The notes: generated by a model from the letters alone, not told the origin. Positions 10,641 through 22,510 are shown, counted from the stretch's first letter. The stretch is 64,000 nt of DNA from Sthenelais limicola (GCA_942159475.1 OW804094.1:25032366-25096365); one strand, 5' to 3'. Numbers and translations are program-made.

Positions 10641-11010
10641 CCCATAATGCAGGGACTCCACTATGGGAAAAAGGGCAAAAAATGGCTGCGACAAATTTTT
10701 TGTGACAAAATATTTAATCAAGTTAGCGCTGTCGGCGCCGTTTTTTTTCTATAGTGGAGTCGCCCTATAGGGCAACTCCACTATAGGTAAAAAACGGCGC
10801 CGACAGGCAAAAAATGTTGCCAACATGACTAAAAAATTCTAAAAATTCAGCGCACACAAATCACCAGTGGAAGAGGGGTAAAATAGGTTGTCGGCAACAC
10901 ATTTATTTGTTGCCAACAATTGCAAAATATCTAACTTGATTAGATATTTTGTCGCAAAAAATTCGTCGCAGCCGTTTTTTGCCATTTTTTCCATAGTGGA
11001 GTCCCTGCAT
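10640..11010. mobile_element. Nested palindromic foldback element (TCGGCGCCG motifs)
   Basis: Outer arms GGGACTCCACTATGG...CAAAAAATGGCTGCGACAAA and their inverse (10933-11010) flank an inner palindrome in which GTCGGCGCCGTTTTTTTTC and TATAGTGGAG are answered by CTCCACTATAG and AAAAACGGCGCCGAC at about 10730-10806. GTTGCCAACA and TTAGTGGGCAAC motifs recur around it. There is no coding region. Confidence 0.7.
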
Positions 11011-11116
11011 TATAAGGGAGAATTTTGTTCTTGCTGCAACAACACTAAGTACAGTCAGGTCAAATACAACCGACTCCACCCTACCCTTTACTCTTCCTCC
11101 AGATTTCCATATATTT

Positions 11117-11350
11117 GGGTCAGATTTTCAGAAATGCGCAATCTCCAATTCTACACATCTCTCAAATTCTGCTAATTTAGAGTGAAAAATGATAAATACT
11201 AGGTATATCTGAGTGTATTCCTTGTTGTATGACTTCAATGAATCTGTCTGGTTATGTTGAGCTGTACTTAGAACCTGATTTTCGTCTGAAATTTGGATTA
11301 TTCGAGAGGTTTGGTGAAGGTCAATTGTACATTTTCTGAAGACTTGACCC
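11117..11350 (+). mobile_element. Family A MITE, copy 2
   Basis: Ends GGGTCAGATTTTCAGAAATG and CATTTTCTGAAGACTTGACCC. It carries several substitutions relative to the copy at 9219. Confidence 0.8.
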
Positions 11351-11651
11351 ATTTAGCGGATTAGCCTAATCTGTGACTACCTGGTCTAATCCCTTGAGTG
11401 ATATAATCCTCCAGTGGGGAGTTATTCTTAGTAACTAATTAATATCTGCTGACTCATTCTTGGAAAGGCTCGCTTCTGGAAAGTTCTATGAAAGGCTGAC
11501 GACTATTTTGTGTATAGTGGACGAGGCATGGTCTCTTTTAGATAAGCAGTCTAGTCATTCTTCATCACTTGCAAACTTCCATGCCAAGGACGTGGCCATA
11601 TGACAAATATTGACCGCTTTGTCAGCATTAAAGGCACAACCACCTCAATAT
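11351..11651. other. No gene seen
   Basis: Unassigned intron sequence between MITEs. Confidence 0.4.
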
Positions 11652-12669
11652 GCGATGTGTTTCAGGGAAATGAGTTACAAGTCGCAAAATTTATATTTTA
11701 TAAGTGTTTTTTTTCACAAGATTGCTTAATTGAAATGTTCTGACAATTAGGGGATTTAGCACTTGTAGTCATATAAATCCATGTAACAAATTTCAGGAAG
11801 TTCTATTAAATATATCCTTGCATTTTGAAGGCCTTTGTATGGAGTATATATTACTTTACTGGTAACTACCCATCCAGAGAGCGTAATGGCACCAAAGGCC
11901 TATCGTCAGAGTTTGAGGGGAAGTCTTGGGCTATTTACGTTTTTGTTTATGTAGGCAGACATTGCCCACCATCCCGCCAACCATTCTCCTTACTGTCCCA
12001 CCCACCCTCCTCCAAAATCGTTTAATTTTAATGTTAAGTCAACATGAAAAACGATCGCCGACGCAGCGCTGTTTTACACATCATACGGTGGCGCTACCTC
12101 ATGGGAGGGTGAGAAACCATTCTCTCAGCTGTCACGTGACACGCCAAGCATGGAGCAATGGCATCGGAACACCGATCTATAGAGCCCTAGAGGCGTCAAC
12201 GCGAGAGGTCTGTTATGCAGTAATTATACCAGTAAGAGCTAAAAAATCTTTGTCCAATCTCTCCCTAAGGCTCTAACTTAGGCACTCATGTAACTTTTGG
12301 GTCTTGGACAATGAGAAATAGAGGGGGTTTCCCGATCATGGAGGAAGTTGTCCAGTACAATTGCATCTCCGAAGGAGTAATGGCGATTGTTCTGGCTTTG
12401 GTGTTATGTGTTACATAATTATTTAATTATGCCATTTCACCAGCTAGTCCAGTAGCCGAAACATCAACCCTATACCTGGCTACTATGTATGTGTGAATAA
12501 CATTACAAACTTTTTTTCAAAAATAAGAATATCAAACATGAAATATAGAAATGTTTATTTGGTGTCCTCGGGTTTACTATTATTGGAATCAGCTTGATCT
12601 CCTCTTTTTTCGAATATGGTGAAATCTCAAAACCCATATTTTGCGACTTATACTCATAAACATGGCATG
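11652..12669 (+). mobile_element. Family B MITE, copy 4, split by a ~615-bp insertion
   Basis: The left half (GCGATGTGTTTCAGGGAAAT...) stops near 11880 in the text CCATCCAGAGA. The right half resumes near 12497 (AACATTACAAAC...) and ends TTGCGACTTATACTC. The insert has a higher GC content than its host and unknown origin. It includes CCCACCCACCCTCC and GGTGGCGCTACC. Confidence 0.65.
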
Positions 12670-12829
12670 TTTTCTATAGATTTTAGACTGTACCATTAGT
12701 CCCAAGATTCAAAATGGCGGCTATGCAAATCCCCTATTGTCACACAGACAAACAGCTTTGGTATACTATAGTATTACTACATTCAAGTGTTCCTTAACAC
12801 TTTTACCCCTGCAAAGCCAAAGGTACAAC

Positions 12830-13010
12830 TTCAAAACGCAAAGATATATTTAAATACAATGTCCCAAAATTCGTTACACGGATACATATGACTAAAAGTG
12901 CTAAACTCTCAAAAAAAAAACAACATTTCAATAGAGCTATCTTGTGAAAAAAATTTTTTGAAAAATATCAATTTTGCGACTTGTGACTCATTTTTCTAAA
13001 ACACGTCACA
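12830..13010 (+). mobile_element. Family B MITE, right-end fragment
   Basis: The truncated copy keeps the internal text AAATATATTTAAATACAATG-like and the right end CGACTTGTGACTCATTTTTC...CACGTCACA. Confidence 0.65.
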
Positions 13011-13236
13011 TTTACTATAGTAAAGTAGCTAAATGTATACACTCTATAAGTGGACCTTCGAAATGCATGGATATATTTAATACACTGTCCTGAAATTTGA
13101 GACATGCATTTATGCTACGGAGAGCGTTAAGCACCGTAAAAATGAAAACATTCAAACAAATATATCTTGTGAATAAAACTCTTCGAAAAATATTAATTTG
13201 GCAACTTGGGACTCATTTTCCTGAAACATTACAATT
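13011..13236 (+). mobile_element. Second family B right-end fragment in tandem
   Basis: Directly behind the previous fragment, another 225 bp repeats the same half element and ends GGGACTCATTTTCCTGAAAC. The tandem half-copies suggest one insertion into another or unequal exchange. Confidence 0.6.
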
Positions 13237-13343
13237 ATTCCACCCACCAGAACAACAAGGCAATCAGACGAACTCAACCTCCTCATTCCCAGGCCTAGAA
13301 CAGAAGCCCTTAATATGTCCCCATGCTACCATGGGTGCTACTT

Positions 13344-13578
13344 GGGTCAGATTTTCAGAAAATGTACAATTCGCCTTCACCGATCCTCTCAAATAACCCA
13401 TATTTAAGACAAAAATGAGCTTCAAAATGCAGTTTAACACAACAGAACTGATACTTTGAATCAATGCCATACCAAATATACTCAGATATACCCAGTAGTC
13501 TTCATTTTTCAGTCTAATTCAGCCTAAATTCCCAAATGTGTAGAGCTGCCAATTGTACATTTTCTGAAAATCTGACCC
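13344..13578 (-). mobile_element. Family A MITE, copy 3
   Basis: Ends GGGTCAGATTTTCAGAAAAT and ATTTTCTGAAAATCTGACCC, 235 bp, opposite in orientation to the copy at 9219 judging by its interior. Confidence 0.85.
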
Positions 13579-13780
13579 ACTTATTGAATCACCTATACCC
13601 CAAACAGTGGGAACATCTAATACCCACATGAGTTCAGGGGAAAGTGTAAAAGTCACCTCTATAGCCCCAAGGAGCGGACTCCCAGTCAAACAATTGCCAT
13701 AACAGGTTTTCTCCAGATTCCTCCGAAAACTGAATCATGGATGACCTTAACTGGAAGCCACTGTATCTGTAGGCCTATAC

Positions 13781-13938
13781 GGGTCAGATTTTCAGAAAAT
13801 GCACAATCTACAGTTTTACACATCGATCATATTCTGCTAAATTAGAGTGAAAAGTTATAAATACTAGGTATATCTGAGTGTATTCTGTATTGTATTCATT
13901 CAATAAATCTGTCTGGTTAGGGAAGTTGAATTGTACAA
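13781..13938 (+). mobile_element. Family A MITE, right end missing
   Basis: It starts GGGTCAGATTTTCAGAAAAT and follows the family until TTGAATTGTACAA, then diverges before the right end. Confidence 0.75.
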
Positions 13939-14500
13939 TACAAGATGACTTCATTATCGCTCACTGGCGACAGATTTCTCTTGGTGATTAGACTTTAAGT
14001 TCTTGCTTTCTTGTTCTCACAATTTATTCATTAAACACAAAACTGTGACATAACTCACAACAAAAGATACAGATACGGTTACGTAATTATTATGTGTGCT
14101 TGCGGAACCTCCAAATACATATGAGAAATACTATAAACAAATATAACCTATTTTTAGTGCCTTGTATTTCGTCCCCGTTGTCATACATGATGTGTGAGTG
14201 CACTGTAAGCCTATCGACAATCATGTGGAAAGCTCTATACATCACATGCTATTACAGACTACCAGGGCCTCCTCTGATTTATACATGAGCCCCCGCCCAG
14301 TAGCTTGATCTTATCCTTTCCAAAGAAGCAATAGTTCCTATATTTGGGAAGTCTATTGATCGCAAATACAATAAGGAAATTGGTGGTGCTCCCGTCCAGC
14401 AGACCCAGGCCTTGCTAAAAGCGATTTACTCGCCGCATTTTACAGACGCTTCAGAGACTCCACAAGGACAAATAGGTGCTGATGCCTCATGTTCTCCAAA
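13939..14500. other. No gene seen
   Basis: Unassigned intron sequence. Short open frames only. Confidence 0.4.
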
Positions 14501-14538
14501 TAACACGCCCTTAAAGGTGCAGTAAGCATGCCTGTTAA

Positions 14539-14748
14539 GGGTGGTCTCTACTGGCTGCGGTAAGCTCTACGGTAAGCCTTGGGATGGTTTGTGCTGGTTC
14601 TGTAGGTGAAGAGGAATGACAAGGTCCTTGCCTACATGGTTCACTGGCCATGTTGGCAGGACCTCACCACTCCTCACCATCACAGCACCATCGCAAGGCT
14701 TACTGCAGAGTTTACGGCAGAGTTTACGGCTGCTAGTGGAGACCACCC
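14539..14748 (+). mobile_element. piggyBac-like MITE, copy 1 (TTAA target)
   Basis: The 210-bp element starts GGGTGGTCTCTACTGGCTG and ends with the inverse CTAGTGGAGACCACCC, with TTAA on both sides (14535-14538 and 14749-14752). Inner arms also pair (GGTAAGCCTTG.../...CAAGGCTTACTG and CTACATGG/CCATGT). TTAA duplication and GGG-type ends fit the piggyBac superfamily. Confidence 0.85.
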
Positions 14749-15374
14749 TTAAAGGTGCAGTAAGCACACCTTTAAAGGTGCAGTACGAACGCCCTTAAAT
14801 GTGCAGTGAGCACGCCCTTAATAGTGCAGTAAGCACGCCCTTAAAGGTGCAGTAAGCACGCCCCTAAAGGTGCAGTACGCACGCCCTTAAAGGTGCAGTA
14901 AGCACGCCATTAAAGGTGAAGTAAGCACGCCCTTAAAGGTGCAGTGAGCACGCCCTTAAAGGTGCAACAAGCACACCCTTAAAGGTGCAACAAGAACACC
15001 CTTAAAGGTGCACCAAGCACGCCCTTAAAGATGCACCAAGTACGCCCTTAAAGGTGCACCAAGCACGCCCTTAAAGGTGAAACAAGTACGCCCTTAAAGG
15101 TGCACCAAGCACGCCCTTCAAGGTGAAACAAGTACGCCCTTAAAGGTGCACCAAGCACGCCCTTAAAGGTGAAACAAGTACGCCCTTAAAGGTACACCAA
15201 GCACGCCCTTAGAGGTGAAACAAGTACGCCCTTAAAGGTGCAGTAAGAACGCCCTTAAAGGTGCAGTAAGCACGCCCATAAAGGGGTGGTAAACACGCTC
15301 TTAAAGGTGCAGTAAGCACACCCTTAAAGGTGCAGTGAGCACGCCCATAAAGGTGCAGTAAGCATGCCTGTTAA

Positions 15375-15584
15375 GGGTGGTATCTACTGGCTGTGGTAAG
15401 CTCTACGGTAAGCCTTGTGATGGTTTGTGCTAGTTCTGTAGGTGGAGAGGAATGACAAGTTCCTTGCCTACATGGTTCACTGGCCATGTAGGCAGGACCT
15501 CACCACTCCTCACCAACACAGCACCATCGCAAGGCTTAATGCAGAGTTTACGGCAGAGCTTACCGCTGCTAGGGGAGACCACCC
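15375..15584 (+). mobile_element. piggyBac-like MITE, copy 2 (TTAA target)
   Basis: Same length and ends as the copy at 14539, flanked by TTAA at 15371-15374 and 15585-15588, inserted in another unit of the same minisatellite. It differs from copy 1 by scattered substitutions. It could be an independent insertion or a duplication of the array segment that already carried copy 1. Confidence 0.85.
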
Positions 15585-16434
15585 TTAAAAGTGCAGTAAG
15601 CCCGCCCTTAAAGGTGCAGTAAGCATGCCCTTAAAGGTGCAGTAAGCACGCCCATAATGGTGCAGTAAGCCCGTCCTTAAAGGCGCAGTAAGCACACCCT
15701 TAAAGGCGCAGTAAGCATGTCGTTAAAGGTGCAGTAAGCACGCCCATAAAGGTGCAGTAAGCCCGTCCTTAAAGGTGCAGTAAGCACGCCCATAAAGGTG
15801 CAGTAAGCATGCCCATAAAGGTGCAGTAAGCACGCCCATAAAGGTGCAGTAAGCCCGTCCTTAAAGGCGCAGTAAGCCCGTCCTTAAAGGCGCAGTAAGC
15901 ATGCCCTTAAAGGTGCAGTAAGCATGTCGTTAAAGGTGCAGGAAGCCCGCCCTTATAGGTGCAGTAAGCACGCCCTTAAAGGTGCAGTAAGCTCGTCCTT
16001 AAAGGTGCAGTGAGCTCCCCCTTAAAGGTGGAGAAATCTTTACTATTACATAATATTTCCCAATAGGCTTTCTTATGAAACACTGAATCTGATAAGCTAT
16101 TATGATTATACAAAAGGAACACCGATAGACGTGATATCGTTTAGATCAGAGAATCCACTCATATATATTAAGGGCGAAAGTATACATCCTTGAAGAGTGA
16201 TATGTATAGTGGGCTTTGTCCATGATGCTAGGAATAGTATACAACATCTGTGGTTAACTGATATCAACATATCCCCCTGTGAATACATGAAGGTGTTACT
16301 AAATGTGTAATAAAGGCTGTGACAATAGATACACACAATAACTTGGTTGTGAATCTATTTTTTCAAGTCAATAATTCAGATTCATATCCTGGCGTGCCTT
16401 CATCATGAAAGGATTCCCTGTTCCACTGGTCGAC

Positions 16435-17115
16435 CCATCCCCGCCCATCCACCAGGCCTGACTGGGATATGGGAGCAGGGCACTTAAGGGAGGTATCCAC
16501 TATACCCTTATGTACTGTTACATACTGATGCACCAGGCCTGACTGGGTTATAGGAGGAGGGCACTTAAGGGAGGTATCCACTATACCCTTATGTACTGTT
16601 ACATAATGATCCACCAGGCCTGACTGGGATATGGGAGAAGGGCACTTAAGGGAGGTATCCACTATACCCTTATGTACTGTTACATAATGATCCACCAGGC
16701 CTGACTGGGATATGGGAGGGGGCCACTTAAGGGAGGTATCCACTATACCCTTATGTACTGTTACATAATGATCCACCAGGCCTGACTGGGATATGGGAGG
16801 AGGGCACTTAAGGGAGGTATCCACTATACCCTTATGTACTGTTACATAATGATCCACCAGGCCTGACTGGGATATGGGAGGAGGGCACTTAAGGGAGGTA
16901 TCCACTATACCCTTATGTACTGTTACATAATGATCCACCAGGCCTGACTGGGATATGGGAGGAGGGCACTTAAGGGAGGTATCCACTATACTGTTATGTA
17001 ATGTTACTTAATGATGTGCAAGGACTGACTGGGATATGGCAGAAGGGCACTTAATGGAGGTATCCACTATACTGTTACGTAATGATGCACCAGGCCTGAC
17101 TGGGATATGGGAGGA
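16435..17115. repeat. 81-bp tandem repeat
   Basis: About eight units begin CCACCAGGCCTGACTGGGAT and end near TACTGTTACATAATGAT. The last two are shortened. Because 81 is a multiple of three, the minus strand shows a 207-codon open frame of 27-residue repeats. This is a result of the period and not evidence of a gene. Confidence 0.9.
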
Positions 17116-17348
17116 GGGTATAAGGGGGCATTATATCGGTGGCTGCAAGGCCTTAACGAAATGTGGCTGCAATTTTGATGTTAATTTGATCAAATTCAGT
17201 TTATCTTAGGTAAACAATTCATTTATTCATATAATCTACGTTCTAATAAACTTAATTAAACCTATAGTACAATATCAATATGATATAAATTTATATCATA
17301 TATATATATATTATTATAACTATGAAATAGTTGCTGAATCTTCTGGTC

Positions 17349-17573
17349 GGTCAGATCGCACAAAAATGTACAATCGGAAGCTTTACACATTATGCAATTC
17401 TAGTAAATTTGGCTGAAAAATGATAAATACTGTGTATATCTGGGTATATTTGGCATTGCGTTGATACAGCCAATGTGTTCGGTTATGTTGAACTGTATTT
17501 TAAACCTCATTTTTTTGTCTTAAATCTGGTTTATTTGAGAGGGTTGATGAAGGTGAATTTTCTGGCCATTTGG
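17349..17573 (+). mobile_element. Family A MITE, diverged copy
   Basis: It keeps the order of the family interior (CTTTACACATT..., TGATAAATACT, GAACTGTATTTTAAACCTCA, GGTTTATTTGAGAGG) but both ends are decayed (GGTCAGATCGCACAAAAATG). Confidence 0.7.
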
Positions 17574-17578
17574 CTTAA

Positions 17579-17780
17579 GACCCTGCCCACACACAGCCGC
17601 TTTGGCTTCCGATTTCCCCGCGATTTTGGTCTCATGATGATTCCTATGATTTAATTTCAAATCTTGGTTCATGTTATTTCAAAAACATAAACCAGGATTT
17701 GAAATGGAGTCATAGGATTCATTGGGAGACCAAAATCGCGGGGAAATCGCAGGGCAAATCGGATGTCTGTGGGCATGATA
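17579..17780 (+). mobile_element. Palindromic MITE, family D, copy 2
   Basis: GACCCTGCCCACACACAGCC at the left and GTCTGTGGGCATGAT at the right, with inner arms GATTTCCCCGCGATTTTGG and CCAAAATCGCGGGGAAATC pairing perfectly. It is homologous to 6073-6271. Confidence 0.8.
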
Positions 17781-17816
17781 CAAGGCTAGTGATAGGATGT
17801 AGATATGAGACCTTAA

Positions 17817-18003
17817 GGGTGGTCTCCACTGGCTGTGGTAAGCTCTGCAGTGAGCCATGCGATGGTGAGAATTGGCGAGGTCCGGCCTACATGGCCAGTG
17901 AACCATGTAGGCAGGACCTCATCACTCCTCTCCACCTACAGAACTAGCACAACACCATCGCAAGGCTTAGCACAGAGCTTACCGCAGCCAGTGGAGACCA
18001 CCC
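17817..18003 (+). mobile_element. piggyBac-like MITE, copy 3 (TTAA target)
   Basis: GGGTGGTCTCCACTGGCTG to CAGTGGAGACCACCC, flanked by TTAA (17813-17816 and 18004-18007). This 187-bp member has better preserved inverted ends than the two copies in the minisatellite. Confidence 0.85.
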
Positions 18004-18007
18004 TTAA

Positions 18008-18626
18008 GGCTAGTGTTAGAAGCTGTCTGAGTAGTGTAGGGAAATGTGAGTAGAATGATGGCCACCCTGCCAGAGTGGCCTTGGCAGGAGTGTATTCTCG
18101 TCACCTCCCCGAAGATGATTTTCTTCCTGGTTTTTGTCTGTTCTTACAGCGCTTATATATTACGGTGGTGATCTCATACAGATAGATTCCTTATTATAGA
18201 CACCTCCTACCCATAGTGTGTGTTGGCTAGATTCTATAGTTTTTGTTTTATTTGTAGTGTCCATAAAAGAAGATTTGTTCAGGTAATTGATACACAAAAT
18301 AGGGGACTTGTATAGACGCCATTTTGAATCTGGATACGCAAGGAATTATGGGATTAATGGTACAGTGTTAAATCTATAGAAAACATGTCATGTTCAGCAT
18401 GGAATATTCATTGGTATTCCAATGTCAATATTCATTTATTTTACATGTCTACATAACACAAGCCTCCATCTTTCCCATCATGCATTTGGTTTTCACAGTG
18501 CATTTACACAAGCTATGATATTGGTGAAAACATTCTTGCAATTTAAGATGAAATGTTGCCAAATATGTGTATGTCAGATTTGAACTGAATCTATCCCAGT
18601 ATACAATGCAACAGGGTTTATAATGA
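18008..18626. other. Unassigned intron sequence; shares text with 55000-55340
   Basis: No gene seen. The stretch around 18300-18600 (GCCATTTTGAATC, GAAAACATGTCATGTTCAGCATGGAATATT, GCTATGATATTGGTGAAACATTCTTGCAATT) has a diverged relative at about 55020-55340. This marks another dispersed repeat of about 300 bp that is also hinted at near 12660-12740. Confidence 0.5.
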
Positions 18627-18680
18627 CTTTAAAAATATCAATTTTGCTACTTATGACTCATTTCCCTGACACACATCACA
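18627..18680 (+). mobile_element. Family B MITE right-end fragment
   Basis: Only AAAAATATCAATTTTGC..CTTATGACTCATTTCCC..CACATCACA remains. Confidence 0.6.
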
Positions 18681-18688
18681 TATGGTAA

Positions 18689-18782
18689 CATACACAACAT
18701 ACATAGGGGTGTCAGATTACAATATATATTATATATTGTAATCATATATTGTAATGTGACACTCCTATGTGTTGTGTATGTT
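18689..18782. repeat. Perfect-stem hairpin (ACACAACATACATAGGGGTGTC)
   Basis: CATACACAACATACATAGG at the left is answered by CCTATGTGTTGTGTATG at the right around (TATA)n arms. Such a compact palindrome is a probable minimal foldback insertion. Confidence 0.7.
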
Positions 18783-18836
18783 TTATCTACTGGCCCTCTG
18801 TAGCAAGGGATCGACAGCACTCCTGTTTAGTACCGG

Positions 18837-19375
18837 TGTCATGACGAAAAGTGACCCCATCGAAAAGTGACCCATGGGTCTATTTTCGGCAATCGAAAAG
18901 TGACCCACCCCATCGAAAATCGACCCCCTCTTCTTTTCTAACTTAATGTTCTGAAATAATATATTACGATCATAAATATATATGATACCATACATCATGT
19001 ATTAGTAAAACTGGTATGATTACATGATACCATACAAGTAGGGAGTCAATTTTCGATGGTATACCATGTAGACATGCTTTATATAATTATATGATACCAT
19101 ATGTAGACATCATGTATGACAGGACCATCCAATATTCGGAAGCTAAAACACATTCCATGTTGTTATATTAGCTCCATGTAGCTTCATAATTGCTGATAAA
19201 TGAACGCTCAATATGGTATAAAAGTTATGTCTATATATCTCTACATAAATGGGTGGGTCATTTTTCGATGGGGTGGGTCACTTTTCGATTGCCGAAAAGT
19301 GACCCATGGGTCGATTTTCGACGTCCAAAATCGACCCACGGGTCACTTTTCGACGGGGTCACTTTTCGATATCAC
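18837..19375. mobile_element. Foldback element with GAAAAGTGACCC ends
   Basis: About 540 bp. The left end repeats GAAAAGTGACCC(C)ATC and the right end carries the inverse GGGTCACTTTTCGA several times, alternating with TCGATTTTCG and ATCGACCC. The AT-rich interior has an internal copy of the tract TGATACCATA. Clustered short inverted copies suggest the arms grew by tandem duplication. No coding region. Confidence 0.75.
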
Positions 19376-20587
19376 ACCTGCCTCCCGAGCCATGTTTATG
19401 TGTGTGGAGAATAAAGGGTGGTTGCTGACAAGGATCAAGAACCTGAGTTAGTGTTCAGACACTACATATTTGCATGATATCTTGAGAAACAGTATAAGAG
19501 AAATACCAGTTATTCCGTTCGCCTCTATACACATTTGGGTTTGAGATTTCGATTGAATTTTTAATAATTTACAAAAACAGCAATTTTAAAAATAGACATG
19601 GTGATAATTCAAAGAATATCTTTCTTAAATTGTCTCCTTACATGTCAAGATATAAGGCACTGACGACTTTATAGTCATGTTTATTTGTATGCTTCATTAG
19701 TTGCATTTCATCTGTATGGTAATAGAGAGGTTCCGCAAGCAAACCTATCTCAATTACGTAACCATATCCGTATCTTTCTTGTCAATTAAGTCGCATTCCT
19801 ATGTATACATCACAAAGCATTTTGCTTGATATGTTACGTTACGTTTTTTCTGCCATGTTTTGCCGAACCTCTTTCTTCCTTTTAACATATATTTGTATAT
19901 CAGAGATACGGAGTTTGTACGTATACCTTAGCCCGGCTGAATCTCCCTAATATTCTCAGCATTCCCAATAGATAATGATAAGTTCATGTTAAGTATGTAA
20001 TATAGATACCACATCGTTACTGATAGTCCCTACATAAGCTACTTTTAACATTAAAAAAGATTTAATACCAGCTCAAGGACAAGAGATCTACATGGTTCTT
20101 ACAAAAACATGTCCACGTCGCTGGTGGATGGGTATTTTACGACATGTCTAAACTGTGTGCGTATCATTAATATATACCAACAGAATTGATGTAATATATT
20201 TTAGCACTATGTTTAATCATTAGATTTCATTTGATTATTACGTAGGCCTACTTGAGAATTTACGTAAAATGTAAATGATAAAATCAGGCTATACTGAGAA
20301 TATTTGTACTCAATTAATGTAAATGTGTGTGACCTGAATAAAATATTTTCAAAATCAAAATAAATGTCTCTTAAAATTTATATGAAAAACAGAGTAAAAT
20401 CGTCCTGTCATAGACATTAGCATTGCTACTAATGCAACAACGAGGCAGAGGTATACTATTGGATGTTCCCCGGTTGCCTTCCCTCCCTCATTGACTTGCC
20501 ACTGCCGTCCTTTGCTTACCTAGTTTATGTCGTTCTACTGGTATACCAGGCCAGACCTATAGTACACCAGCCCAGCCTCCTGTATAA
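19376..20587. other. No gene seen
   Basis: AT-rich intron sequence. A possible LINE/SINE tail (ACCTGAATAAAATATTTTC, about 20331-20349) is the only hint of structure. Confidence 0.4.
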
Positions 20588-21849
20588 CTGCTGCTATATT
20601 TAGACATCCCATTTATTCCTGGCTCTATACTGCTATAGGGCGGTTGCATTAGTGCTATATTTAGACATCCCATTTATTCCTGGCTCTATACTGCTATAGG
20701 GGGGTTGCATTAGTGCTATATTTAGACATCCCATTTATTCCTGGCTCTATACTGCTATAGGGGGGTTACATTAGTGCTATATTTAGACATCCCATTAATT
20801 CCTGGCTCTATACTGCTATAGGGGGGTTGCATTAGTGCTATATTTAGACATCCCATTTATTCCTGGCTCTATACTGCTATAGGAGGGTTGTATTAGCGCC
20901 ATATTTAGACATCCCATTTATTCCTGGCTCTATACTGCTATAGGGGGGTTACATTAGTGCTATATTTAGACATCCCATTTATTCCTGGCTCTATACTGCT
21001 ATAGGGGGGTTGCATTAGTGCTATATTTAGACATCCCATTTATTCCTGGCTCTATACTGCTATAGGGTGGTTGCATTAGCACTATATTTAGACATCCCAT
21101 TTATTCCTGGCTCTATACTGCTATAGGGGGGTTGTATTAGCGCCATATTTAGACATCCCATTTATTCCTGGCTCTATACTGCTATAGGGGGGTTGCATTA
21201 GCGCTATATTTAGACATCCCATTTATTCCTGGCTCTATACTGCTATAGGGGGGTTGTATTAGCGCCATATTTAGACATCCCATTTATTCCTGGCTCTATA
21301 CTGCTATAGGGGGGTTGTATTAGCGCTATATTTAGACATCCCATTTATTCCTGGCTCTATACTGCTATAGGGAGGTTGCATTAGTGCTATATTTAGACAT
21401 CCCATTTATTCCTGGCTCTATACTGCTATAGGGTGGTTGTATTAGCACTATATTTAGACATCCCATTTATTCCTGGCTCTATGCTGCTATAGGGGGGTTG
21501 CATTAGCGCTATATTTAGACATCCCATTTATTCCTGGCTCTATACTGCTATATGGGGGTTGCATTAGTGCTATATTTAGACATCCCATTTATTCCTGGCT
21601 TTATACTGCTATAGGAGGGTTGCATTAGCGCTATATTTAGACATCCCATTTATTCCTTGCTCTATACTGCTATAGGGTGGTTGCATTAGCGCTATATTTA
21701 GACATCCCATTTATTCCTGGCTCTATACTGCTATAGGGTGGTTGCATTAGTGCTATATTTAGACATCCCATTTATTCCTGGCTCTATACTGCTATAGGGT
21801 GGTTGCATTAGCGCTATATTTAGACATCCCATTTATTCCTGGCTCTATA
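20588..21849. repeat. 61-bp satellite array, left part
   Basis: About 20 head-to-tail units of 61 bp containing TATTTAGACATCCCATTTAT, with few variants per unit. The array breaks at CTCTATA (21849). It resumes in register at 44568, so the two blocks were one array before the giant element inserted. Confidence 0.95.
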
Positions 21850-21853
21850 TATT

Positions 21854-22064
21854 CCCACCAAGAAACCCGATATCACCTTGATATCGGCCCGATATCAGAC
21901 ACTCCATCGGCCCGATATCAGATCTGATATCGATCGATATCAGACTGCACCCTCAAATTCGGTCGGCCCGATATCAGATCTGATATCAGATCTGATATCG
22001 GGCCGATATCAGACCAATACTATTTCTGATATCAGTTTCTGATATTGAGCCGATATCATACCGA
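21854..22064. repeat. Left outer arm: GATATC palindrome cluster
   Basis: About 210 bp dense in GATATC, CCGATATC and AGATCTGATATC palindromes. The retrotransposon inserted at its end in the text ATACCGA. The array continues at 33857-34030. Confidence 0.8.
22061..22064. repeat. Target site duplication CCGA, left copy
   Basis: CCGA precedes the 5' LTR and is repeated at 33853-33856 after the 3' LTR, the 4-bp duplication made by the integrase. Confidence 0.9.
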
Positions 22065-22508
22065 TGTAGTGGAAGTGCTACGCCCTGGTGTGACTTTAGT
22101 ACATCTCTAAGTCCAGTGCATTTGACCCGTTTACTTACCACTAGGTGTGCTGCTCTATTCTTCTAGTCTATTATATTAGCAGCTGGTGTTTGCCACCGTT
22201 TTACTACAATATATAACCAATTCAGGCCTTATGCCATTTATGTACTACTTGTGAACACTTATGTTCCCTTTTACCCTTCAAACTGCATTTGTCAATGGTA
22301 TTACGGACATGTGTTGTCCGGCTCTTTCATATTGCCACCCTTATTGTATGTACCAGACTTTGGTGTCCCTTGGAGAAAGCCAATGCTTCTGGGCCGCTAC
22401 GGACACTTGTGCTAACGGGTAATAAAGTAGTATTGGTTGTAAGACAATCCTTTGTTGACTGACTTTATTGACATCCGTGAGATACGAACAATTAGTAGAT
22501 TCACTACA
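22065..22508 (+). repeat. 5' LTR
   Basis: 444 bp, TGTAGTGG to CACTACA. It contains a TATATAA-type box near 22209 and AATAAA at 22421-22426. Reading it against 33409-33852 shows no difference, which implies very recent insertion. Confidence 0.97.
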
Positions 22509-22510
22509 AT

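Larger units (their letters stand above)
14501..16035. repeat. 23-bp minisatellite (CCCTTAAAGGTGCAGTAAGCACG), interrupted by two MITEs
   Basis: More than 40 units with point variants (GTGCACCAAG, GTGAAACAAG, CCCATAAAGG). Two 210-bp MITEs sit inside at 14539-14748 and 15375-15584, both at TTAA. Most units contain a TTAA in CCCTTAAAGG. Blocks of variants are clustered, as expected from local slippage or unequal exchange. Confidence 0.9.

Noticed and set aside
16363..16986. 207-codon open frame with 27-residue repeats on the minus strand
   Set aside because: It follows exactly from an 81-bp tandem repeat, which keeps any open frame open. There is no start context or non-repeat domain.
20588..21849. 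Regularly repeated 61-bp units considered as a CRISPR array
   Set aside because: There are no unique spacers; the whole unit repeats. The setting is a eukaryotic genome, so this is a satellite.
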